Below, piece after piece: positions 48,657 to 59,900 of a stretch of 64,000 nt of DNA. This stretch comes from Manduca sexta. Its lineage: Eukaryota; Arthropoda; Insecta; Lepidoptera; Sphingidae. A program made the position numbers and the translations under genes. Each line of letters begins with the position of its first letter. Within the stretch, counting starts at the first letter, position 1. Where the stretch lies: contig NC_051140.1 of assembly GCF_014839805.1 (NCBI RefSeq), positions 16,575,826-16,639,825 of the forward strand, given 5' to 3'. A model generated the notes under the pieces. The model ran no database searches, was not told the origin of the DNA, and saw only the letters and a program-made list of their open reading frames with translations.

Positions 48657-49620
48657 TATGTCTTTGTAGGTGTAAGATACTCTTAGTACGAGCTCTTTAC
48701 TTCTGAACTATGATTAATAGTAGTTAGCAAGACTATGGATGTAAATTCCTTAGCTCATTTGCTGGCTCAATAGCTTGTGATGTTATTTACAGTCAGAATT
48801 ATAGTGTCTTTTTTAGATAAAGAAAATATTGACATACACTTAGTACTTTTAATTAGGATACAAAAAAATTATAAAAATATATGTTTTGCCGTTGCATATG
48901 CGAAACAGTCTTCTCAATTTTTTGTCTACTTAAAGTATTCAATGTAAGCCATAAAATTAATTACCGATGCCAAATCCTAGAATGCGCAAAACATACATTC
49001 CGCATTAACAACATTTCAGAATTACAATTTCATCACACAATAGATATACAGCGAGATAAGACGCAATTAAATTAAAATAGGAAACAAAAACTCGTGGGAT
49101 ATGAGCGCGGATGTAATTAATTGCTTAATTTTATCATTATATCAAATTTAAATGGATGTGACACGAAATTGAGTATTTTAAATGTGTCGGAGAACTGTGT
49201 TCATTTCGTCTTTGGCATTTGATGTTGTATCCTAGCAAGCTCCAAGTGGGAGATGCTAAAATCTTACTAGCTATATACCAGAAATCATTTTCCCTCCTTA
49301 TTTGAAAATTAAATATTTACAATCAATAATAATCTACACGCATTGTTGATACTTTAATGTTTTATGGAAATACGAATACTTAATCGGAATTAAGGCGATG
49401 ATTTATGCCATGCGACTCTTCCTGATTTTAATTCCTATTTGTTGACAATCACTTCAGACGTAAACTCAAAATCTTACTCTTTAGAGTAAATAGTAACTAT
49501 AACATAATACGAATATCCGAAATACATTTCATGAATCAAAAATCTTTAAAGTGTTGCATGCATTTGACATCTCTTGCCAGTTGACACAATTATGGCTTGT
49601 TTGACACTATTATAGATATA

Positions 49621-50350
49621 GTCCATTGAAATGTTACATTTTTTAGGCCTTACCTTGCGTTTTTTAGAGGACGCAATTTTATTTTTTAGAAGTGTAGGGG
49701 GGGTCAGTGTTAAGCTAAAACCAAGTTTGTGGGGTCGCCACCCTTGTCCCACGGCCGCCATCTTGGTTTGAAATGGTTTTACGATGTATCTCTTAAACTA
49801 TTTATCTGACAAAAAAATTATAAACATTTTTGTTGCAAATTAAATTCTCTACAACTTTGGTCTAGTAACTTTTGTCGTAGAACTATAAATAAAAAAAGTT
49901 ATAAGCGAAAATGTTAAGAAATTCAATGTTAAGCAATGTCCATTGCAACGTCATCAGAACGTGTGTTTATAAGGTTCATAATACGTACAACACAAACCCG
50001 CGGTTGTCGGCTTGTACGCGAATTACTTGGATCCTGAATCGCTTTGGGACAGATGAAGCAATTGCTTAACATTTTTGCTTATAACTTTTTATTTATAGTT
50101 CTACGACAAAAGTTACTGGACCAAAGTTGTAGAGAATTTAATTTGCAACAAAAATGTTTATAATTTTTTGTTAGATAAATAGTTTAAGAGATACATCGTA
50201 AAACCATTTCAACTCAAGATGGCGGCCGTGGGACAAGGGTGGCGACCCCACAAACTTGGCTGTAGCTTTACACTGACCCCCCCTACACTTCTAAAAAATA
50301 AAATTGCGTCCTCTAAAAAACGCAACCCCAAATGTAACTTTTCAATGGAC
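49621..50350. mobile_element. Fold-back (long inverted repeat) DNA element
   Basis: Left arm 49621-49918 and right arm 50065-50350 are inverted copies with over 90% identity by eye, around a 146-bp unique centre. The ends are GTCCATTGAA / TTCAATGGAC and both flanks carry TA, as for Tc1/mariner-type targets. The left arm has a ~12-bp extra stretch (TTTAGGCCTTAC) and a few single differences. There is no coding capacity; an open frame on the left arm (MAAVGQGWRPHKL start) is an accident of the GC-richer block. A transcript would form a hairpin of nearly 290 bp. Confidence 0.85.
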
Positions 50351-50907
50351 TAATAGGCATTATCCGTAACAGACACACGTAGGCCATTATGGCAGGTTTT
50401 ACACTTTGTACGGAGATCGCTATTCCGACGGTAACAAATATTCTACTACTAGCATTTTTCTATAGTCGTTATACAGTCAAGTAAAATATAATCGAGCTTC
50501 TCGCCAACAAGGTTCACTTGACAGTATTGTTTATGAATAAGCCTTTGCGTATAAAGCAGTTCTGTCTGGTATCGTGTGAAGACATCTGAGTGCATTGGAC
50601 ATGCCTTTCATTCCTACACAATGTCCGATGTTCGCACTCATGCATTATCTTTAGGGACTTATAATTTGAAGTTCTTTTGTATTTTTTGTCGTAGTGAAGT
50701 CGATATTTGTGAGTAACATCAATCGCCTAACATTACCAATAGTCAAACATATAAGACATATGTGTCGTTTCTTAAAAGTATTTACATTCAAACTAGCTGT
50801 GCCCACGTCGTCTGTGTGAAGTTAGATCTAACTCACCTTCATACCCTTCACTATACAATTCCCCTTAAGATGGTGGCGGCAACATGGCGGGCTAACCGTA
50901 TTGTCAA

Positions 50908-51172
50908 ATGCCAAGGGCACTCACCTCGGACTTTTCTAAAAATTATGTGTGTTCTTTGTGAGTAAACGCTTGCCATAACCGTGAAGGAAAACATCGCGAG
51001 GAAACCTGCATACCTGAGAAGTTCTCAATAGGAATTTTGACGCTGTGTGAAGTCTACTAATCTGTACTAGGCCAGCGTGGTGAACTAAGGTCTAATCCCT
51101 TTCAGTAGTAGAGGAGCCTCGTGCTCAGCAGCGGGACAGTATACTTATACAGGGCTGATATTATTATTATTA
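50908..51172 (+). mobile_element. SINE family B, copy lacking the normal head
   Basis: From CCAAGGGCACTCACCTCGGA through GGAAAACATCGCGAGGAAAC to ATACAGGGCTGATATTATTA. The tRNA-like head is replaced by unrelated sequence. Confidence 0.8.
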
Positions 51173-53512
51173 GATATTGCTTCGTTAATTTTAGGATGAA
51201 AGTACCATTCAAATTGTTGATTCCGTACATCTCCTCCTAAAGTACACGTCATTTTTATATGCACCAATAGACAATTGAATAAGGAACATTTTGGTAGTTT
51301 ATTTTTCAAAAATACCTAAAATCATGTTTTATGCGTGATGAATGTAAGCTGTCTCCCTCATGTGCCCATCTGTCCCCGACTTACCCACGAATTATACAGA
51401 GCATAATAACTTTTTAAATCTAAAGAGTAGAATGAATATTACATATGCTTGAATACGAGTATATCCGACGCTGACTCTGAAGTCAAATGAAGTGCCTTTT
51501 ACAATTTTAAAAGCAAACTCGACGTCTTTTGATAAGATTTCAATACTCTTTCCATTTTTTCTTTTCACGTTGTATAAATTTAGAATTGTAATTTGTTTAT
51601 TACCGTCCAAAGTAAATTAATATTAAGAAAAACAAATAAATCAAATTAGGTGGAGAGTTACAAATTTTATTTTGAAATAAATGTGCAAAGTATTGCCAAA
51701 AATTGCACAAAAAAAATTAAACAAATACGATTTAAATCTTGCACAAATATTTAACAGTGAGTCTAGCTCATGGCAATTCCATTCATTTTTATTTAAAGTC
51801 GACAAATACCCATATTTAGTCTATAACATCTGTACTGGGTGTGCAGATGTTATTAACAGCAGTGGTAGTATTAAAAAATGCATTTTAAAATGATTGAAAT
51901 AAAACAATAAAAAGTATATACAGAGCTTTATTAGATATAAACTTAGAACTACATTAATCTATCAGTTCGTTAAGATTTCTCTAAGAGAATGTGTTTGTAT
52001 AAATAAAATATATACAGTTCGGCCGCTAAGCCTTATAAGCAAATGAATAAAGCTGAATTTATTTCCTTTATAAAAATATACAAATTATATACGTACATAT
52101 ATGAGTATTATCTCAATAAATCTCCATCAAATGTAAGACTAATAGGTCGTCCTGCTAGTCAAAATTTAAAAGAGATTTATTTGATATGAAGGTACTATGA
52201 ATATTGATATTGTATTTTATAGCAAATTATGTATTCTTAGGATATAAATTATGCTAGGAAGGCCAATGTCACATAGATGTGATCTAAAGGTAATATTGCT
52301 ATTTTGGAAGAAATACATAAAATATCTAAAAGTTATTGAGCATCACAATTTAGTATAGTTATTACTAATTCTCCACTGTATATACATTGAGACATATTCT
52401 GATAATTTGATGCATCATTTTAAAGTCACTAATAGGACATAGTTGTTAGAAATTATGATAGCAATAAAGAAAGAGCAAATTAAACCTAAAGATAAAATAG
52501 TAAAATGCTAAACGTGTATATTGTATAGTATTGAAGTAGAAATTGTTTTCAGAATAGAAGAGTTTAATGAAAAAGGGAGCATAAAACAAAAGAATTCACC
52601 ACTAGTTTAAAATTACCAAAAATGAAGTAATAACTTTATCTGATTCATATGATAATAATAATATCGAAATTATCCATAAAATAGGTAATATATGAACAAA
52701 AGTTATATTGATACAAATTTTGGTTCTCTAGCGTCCACTAATCAATTCATATAATTTATAATTAAGTATTGTCATTCATTAAATAATCGTTTATGAAAAT
52801 TTTAGCTCATGTCATTTACGTATAAAAAAAAATTCTGAATGCACATTTATAGTCTTGCCTCTTCTATATACCCCCTTTTTTGGCGATTAAAAACTATTGG
52901 TCTATAAAAGAAGTTGAAATAGTTTGTGAGAGAAAAAGTAAGATAAAAGATATACGCCAGGGAATTTGTACAACGTAATTGCTAATCACCAGAACATGTC
53001 TCTATTATCTTATAAGATATCTAATGGTTTTTATTGTGGTGGTAACTAAAATTATCTTTAAGAAAGCTGGACTCTCACACACTTTCAAATATCAGTATAT
53101 TAAGTATACTCAGTGTCTGTTTGTTAACTGCTGTCGAATTAACATTTCTGCTTTGACTTTTAATAACATCATTTAAGTTTAACATTTCCAATTTTATCGT
53201 TTCCAATTGACTTGTATTGATTTCGACTTTTCGGACCCTTCGCATGATCTGTTTTAAGAGAATTTCGATTTAATGAGTTCGTGCACAACAAGACCATTAC
53301 GTTTGTATTTTATTGGACAGTTTCAATTTAAATACGTTATTAACTTGTGAATTGCATTCGCTGATAATATTTCTGTCTGAGTAGTAACAAATACAAGTTA
53401 AATTTGATGTAGCGGTCATAACAAGGGTTGTTTTTTTAGGAATTTATTACGCGCCGACTCTCACATTGATTGCTTTACAGTGTGGGTTATAATTTGTCAT
53501 GATACACTCACG
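51173..53512. other. AT-rich DNA 3' of the OBP gene
   Basis: Very low GC, short chance frames only. The OBP 3' UTR ends somewhere before or within the SINE fragment at 53513-53656. No clear AATAAA is seen close to the stop. Confidence 0.4.
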
Positions 53513-53656
53513 CCTTTTATCCCTGAAGGGGTAGGGAGAGGCGTAACAGGAGCACCCATTTTCCAACGTGTGTATTCTGTCCCATAATGTATACGGGCGA
53601 GTCTATCGCAATATCGGGCACAAATTCCAGACACCGGCCTAATACTGAGTAGAAAT
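53513..53656 (-). mobile_element. SINE family A, fragment just 3' of the OBP gene
   Basis: CCTTTTATCCCTGAAGGGGT through CAATATCGGGCACAAATTCC and AATACTGAGTAGAAA matches the reversed body. Smaller relics of the family are at about 45626-45658 (-) and 62409-62470 (+). Confidence 0.7.
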
Positions 53657-53902
53657 ATTTCTAAAATTAATTGTAAAACGAAATAATTATGACGTAATAT
53701 TGTTTCCGGACATAGGAAAGAACTACAAACATTAACATTTTTTTTCCTCCTGATAATTATATAGAGAAATATAAAGGCTGTAGTAACTCGTCACTATCTA
53801 TCAGAAGTCCAAAAGGTAAAGCTGCAAATTCAATATCGATTGTGTGAGAGAACTGCAAGACATATAATAATGTGTGCAGGGTTAGTAAAGCTGATGGAGA
53901 AT

Positions 53903-53991
53903 TCAAAGTCCCGCGTTGCCACAGTACTCGCCGATACGATCCGATATACACTCGAATATGTCGAAGGATATGTCACAGTTGCGTCCGTTGT
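53903..53991 (-). CDS. OBP terminal exon: last cysteines and stop
   Basis: The acceptor is TTTATTTTTCAG. The split codon G|AC gives Asp, then NGRNCDISFDIFECISDRIG and EYCGNAGL, with TGA at 53905-53903. The three Cys are spaced x8 and x8. This matches the C5-x8-C6 end of insect OBPs plus one additional Cys. Confidence 0.75.
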
Positions 53992-56900
53992 CTGAAAAAT
54001 AAAGATGATTGGTAATTAAAATGATTCCTGTTTCGATTTTTTGTAAAACAGAAAGCAGTATAATATAGTTTGGCATTAATTTTCGTTGATTACGAAATTG
54101 ATGGAAATTGTTGGGGAATAGTGTAGTTAAGAGTGGAACAGACTACCGAAATGAATTTTGCAGGTTTAAAAACCAAGGGTACGCATCTCTGACTTTTGTA
54201 AAGTTATGTGAGAATTCTTTGTAAATTATCGCTTGCTTTAATGGTGACGGTTAATATCTTGAGGAAACCTGCACAACTGATCCGCACTCTCAGTAGTAGA
54301 GGTGGCCCGTGCTCAGTAGTGGGACGGTATATAAAACAGGGCTGATATTAGTATCATATTTATTTGGAGATCAATGTTTCCTTTTCCACATAAGTTTTAC
54401 TGTAAGGATTTTACTATTCCGTTTTTAGTATTGGAATTTCTGGGTGATGCTGAATGCTGATCTCTTGCGTGCTTGTTTGCTCAACTTTTGATAAAAATAT
54501 TCTCTTGGAATATTCTAATCGAGAATTAAACTGATTCTTAGGTGCTACTAATATATTATGCACACACTGAATTACTACTATAACAATGTAGACATTTCCT
54601 CAACGATATACTTAGTTAATTGTCGTTATGCTTCACTACACTTATGCATGTAACTATGATTTGGTTAATAACTATAATTGAACACAAGTTACGCTAAAAT
54701 GTACCAACTACTTATAAACAATTTGTGGATTGTTATTTGTTACAATTAGATTTAAATATCTGTTTTTTTTTATTGCTTTGAATGATGAGACAAGCTTGCC
54801 GTTCGCCTGATGATAAGCGAGACGACCGCCCATAAACAGTAGAAACACCATCCAACACCTTGAATTACAAAGTATTGTTTGGTATTCCACTGCGCTCGCC
54901 ATCCTGAGACATGAGATGTTAAGTCCTTATGTCCAGTAGATACACTGACTACAATGTTCTTCAAACCGGAACACAGCAGTTACTACACACTGCTGCTTGG
55001 CCTACCCAGGCTCTCACATATGAGAGACCTACCACCATTATGTATGAAAAAACAAATGTGCGGAGTGGTTCACGTATACACTTATCTGATATAAATAAAT
55101 CTTGGTGTGTTTTGTTGAACAATAAATTTATTTTCGGATTAACTCCGAGTTTAATGTTAAAAACTTATTTTTGGATAATTTGTGCGTCGGTACATTTAAT
55201 CGATGTTTGTTTTTAGAAATCCCCAGTTTATTTAATATGTCAACAACTATCAAAACTATCTGTTTCATAATTGAAGGTCGTCTACATTCATCTTTGATTC
55301 ACTTACATGTAACATATTATAACCATTGTCATATTGAGCGATTTCCATTAATATGAAGAGTTGTTTGTGTTCTGACGTAATCGACTGTTATTTGACATTC
55401 TCTATACGTCAGAATAAGGTCAGATAATTCATTATTCTGCTCTTAACAACATTTTATTTTCAGATTTAGCTTAACTTGTTTCTTTTATGTAAAATCATAC
55501 ATCTGGCTTCATTATACTGCCAATGTATCTAGTTTATTTAATTATACTTAAGACGCAATATAATTTGAAACTATTCAGGTAATGTGGCAATCGCCGCCTT
55601 AGTCTATTGCTAGTGTAGATGGGCTATGGATTGAGGTCCTGAACTTGTCAGTCGATCAATATTCTATAGATATTTTACTCAAGTCAAATATCTTTGGATT
55701 CCATAGATGGCTAAGACGAACCCCTAACTCTATTGGATCCAATCATAAAGTTAGATAAGGATAGAGGGAATAAGACATTTATAATTATCATGAGTCAAGA
55801 TTGTTTTTATCTCATTATAATTATTTCATTTTTAAAAACTGATGGTTCATAATAATTATTAAATGCTATTAAATACCATATTGTTACCAAGACATACACT
55901 TTTAAGTATTTTATGAAGGAACTATGTATAATGAAATATATCCAATACATTTTTCAGTATTTCCTTTAAAATTTACTTTCCAATTTATTTTCTATTTAGT
56001 TTATTTTTAGCTTTTTATTATAGCTTTATGTATTAATTCTCACCCATAGGCGTGGTCCTGGAGAATTTGTCGTGGTTCTTCATGAGGCACTCCCGGGACG
56101 CTTCAAGGACGGCCATGAAGTAACCACGTTCGTTGACGCCATCGGAGTACAATCCCACCAAACCCTCAAGAGTTGGGAATCCGAAGCCGTCCACCTGGAA
56201 TAGTAGTAAAAGATTTTATTGATTTCTCTTTGGTCAAAATTTTAGTACCACCGATTGAATTGTCAGTGAAATCTTTTAAGAGTGGAAAGTAGTAAATTCC
56301 ATTGTTGAAATTTGGAGATGAGTCCTAGTAACAGCCGATTTGAAGTTATATAATAAACTAAAACGTGTATAATTAATTCTAGAAGAATAGCATTTACTTA
56401 TGTGACCGATGGTATATACTAAGTAGGTAGCCGGGTGATAAACGACTAAATATTCTTACAAAAAAGATGAAGACAATCTATATTATTTCACGTTTTAATA
56501 ATTCTGGAGATTATCCACTTGTTTCAAAAAGGTCATTATTTGCTATTTAGCAAAAATACCTTTCCAACCGAATTGTTGTTGACATCGCCATTTAATTTAT
56601 TAATATAAATCGAGCAGTCCTGTATTATTTCAACATTTAAATTTCCTTGCACTGAATCAGCAAGCATGACGAAGGGCACCATCAAAATGACTCAGTATTC
56701 AATTCTAAAATATATTTTATTGGTTCTTGTGTACCTAACGTTGTTTTAATTTATTGCCATGTCCTCAGGCATAGCTCTTGGAGCATAGACAACTAACGCG
56801 ATCACGAAGTAAAATATTCATAAAGCGAATTTATATCAAAAAAGAAACACGTCAGAAACCTTCAAGGGATCCGAGGGCGGGTTAAAATTTAATATCACCG

Positions 56901-59900
56901 CTCACAATAGGCACCGATATAAAAATACAAATTACCGCGTGTTCGTACGAGTTTTACGACTGTTTCTGTGTCTGTTGGGTGATTTTTTTTTCAAGCGTAA
57001 TAAATAGGCGATGGTCCTTTTTGCCGACGATCGAAAAGTGTGGTGGTTGTTCAGAGTTTACGACGTAGGTTACATGTTTTATAGTAAACAAATTGGAGCA
57101 ATCAGCTCGTGACAGTGCCGTAAAGCATTAAAACTCGATTTAAAATGAATTTCTTCGTCGAATTCGTTTTCTTTTGCAGATACAACCAGGTTGACCTCGG
57201 CCGTCATGAGAATAACCGCCTAATAAACTGCCATATTCGTTATTTTTTACTGTTGAAAGTCTGAACAAGCGATTGTGCCTTTCCGTATTTTATCGATGTT
57301 TGTTTTTAGAATCCCCAGTTTATTTAATATGTCAACAACTATCAAAACTATCTGTTTCATCATTGAAGGTCGTCTACATTCATCTTTGATTCACTTACAT
57401 GTAACATGTTATAATCATCGTCATATTGAACGATCTCCTGTAATATCAAAAGTTGTTCGTATTCTGGTGTAATCGATTGTTATTTTACTTTCTTTATACG
57501 TCAGGAATACGGTCAGATCATTAATTATTTTTCCTTAACAACATCTTACTTTCAGATTTAGCTTAACTTTATTTTTTTACGTTAAATCATACATCTGACT
57601 TCATTATAGGGGAAAGGAAGGTAAAACGGACCCTGTTGACAAAACGGTACACCTTGATAATTTTTAAACGAGTAACCGCATCTATGACTTTGTCACATCA
57701 AAATGTTGGCCGCTTGGTTCCCGCTCTCTGTCAGTGTATTCAATTCTACCGACCGCACAAGCACTGACTTATCAAGGTAAGTTATTTTTTTGAGATTTTG
57801 ATCTAAAATTTTCATTTTTCATTTAGCCTACACTTTGGTTTGGCTTGTTAATGTGTTCTGATAATAACTGTGTGTGAAATGATATATATGTGTGAAGTGA
57901 TAATGTGTTCTGATAATAACTGTGTGTGAAATGATATATGATTTAACTAATAACCAAGTATGCAGACTTTATCTCAACTTATAATCTCCAAATTTTAGAT
58001 TTTTGTTGTTTATAGCAAAAAGGCAAAACGGACCCAGGCAAAATGGACCGGGGTGCCGTTTTGACTTCAATAGAGTATCTAACGAGAATTTTAGTGTAGT
58101 TCCAATGAAATTAGGGGAAGATAATGTTTTTAATATCATAATAATCTTTTTTGCTTTTGTTTTAGATCGTAAATAATTACAAAATAAAATCGCATCGGAA
58201 TTCTTGGAATGAGTCCAGCATGAAATATGCAATTGAGAAAGTGATTGCTGGTGAAATAGACCTCAACAAGGCTGCTATTCTGTTCCTGATACCAAAGACA
58301 GCTTTGAAGAGAAATTTGGAGAAATATAAGTCTACTCAAAATATTGATAAAGCAACAGAGAAAAAACTAGATAGATTTGAAAAAGCACTTAGTTTCACAA
58401 AAGACACAAAAACTTAAAAAAATAAAAGCAAGAAAGAAAATAAGGAAGATGGAAAGTGAAAATAAACAAAATAAATCTAAAAAAGGAAAGGCTAGAAAGA
58501 AATCTGATATAAAAAACACAAAAACAAAGAAAAATTATAGTTCGTCTGACGACGATAACGCTAAGTGCCTGTACTGTTCTCACTTATATTCAGAATCAAG
58601 CGGAGGTTGGGTAAAATGTCCTAAATGTCATCTATGGACACACTGCGCTTGCGCAGGAGTTGAGGATGAGGATGATGAGACAGTATTTCTATGTGAAATA
58701 TGTTCTGACTAATTAATTTTATATGAGTCCGTTTTGCCTTCATGTGTGGTCCGTTTTGCCTAACCCATGAAGGTAAAACGGACATATTGAAGGTATTAGA
58801 AATCGTCCAATATCTTTGTTGCCTGTGATTTTATCAAAGCCTGATTCGTACGTAATATAGAGTTAATAATGTTCATTACTTTTACTTAAAAGAAGTTTAA
58901 TAAAATGAATAGTTTCTTTTCTATACCTGTTTTTTGTTAAGTGGTTCGTTTTGCCTTCCTTTCCCCTACTGACAATGTATTTATTTCCTAGTTAACTCAT
59001 AATATTATAAATCAATCAGCATTATGTACTAGTATTTCTTTAGCGGAGGCAGATAACAATAACTTTCTTTTAATTCTATTAACACCAAACGAATGTGCAG
59101 CAATTCTCAAAGATGACACAGAAAATTAGGTCTTAAATCATAAAAAGAAAGCATTGTTTCCATCGATATCTTCACACGACAACAAAAACATTGTCTTCTA
59201 TAAATCTATTGACACGGTTCGACACAGAACGGAATAAATCGTGTCGCGCTCTTTAATCGGTGTAAAATGATTTTAAAGTTAAGAAAGATAATTGCGTCGT
59301 ACTTACCGCTTTCACTTTTCGGTAAACGCACTGCAGTAGACACTGGAAACAATAAAACACAATTGTATAAAAGTATACATATATATGTCGTTCACTTTCT
59401 AATAAATAAAAGCAATCTTTGCTGTACAATTAACTCTACACGTGTTTAGTCAAAAAGTTTTTAATGCTTTATGTTGAAATGAGATTATTAAATGCATTTT
59501 GCGATTTAATATTCTTGGTTTGTTGGTCTAATGGTAATTCAGCGCAGCTGTGAACGTTGTGTTGATAGTGTTTCCTATTCAAAAAAATTACTTTTGCATG
59601 GGTTTTTGAGTTATAAAATTAATTTGCCTGAGATTAGAATTCAATTTATGAATTCACATTTCCGATACAGCAATAAGCTAGCTCAAAATTACGACACGGG
59701 GCCGAAATAACTAGGGTACTTATACTGCATTAATTGCGGCTTTAGATATAAAAAGCTTTTATGTTACTACGAACTCAAATATAGTATAAAAAGTATATAA
59801 ATTGAATTGGTCAGACTTCCACGTAACAATTTTAAGAACATTGCGTAAATATTCTCTTTGCAAATGCTGTCTGGCGTTCCAATTTAATTGAAATAAATCT

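Larger units (their letters stand above)
57609..58966 (+). mobile_element. Non-autonomous pogo-like (Tc1/mariner superfamily) element carrying HTH and PHD modules
   Basis: A 1358-bp insertion flanked by TA (57607-57608 and 58967-58968). The first and last 24 bases are inverted repeats with 22 matches, beginning GGGGAAAGGAAGG. It splits a host repeat whose uninterrupted copy (55196-55545) has a single TA at this spot (55515-55516). Inside are a helix-turn-helix open frame, a PHD-finger open frame, and about nine GGYAAAACGGACC-like motifs in both orientations near the two sides. No DDE nuclease domain is present, so it cannot move itself. Pogo-like transposases are known to start with a psq/CENP-B type HTH, and some carry a C-terminal zinc finger. 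Confidence 0.85.

Noticed and set aside
49546..49761. 71-codon frame on - beginning MAAVGQGWRPHKLG
   Set aside because: It lies almost wholly in the left arm of the fold-back element, and the equivalent frame in the right arm diverges. It is a by-product of the repeat.
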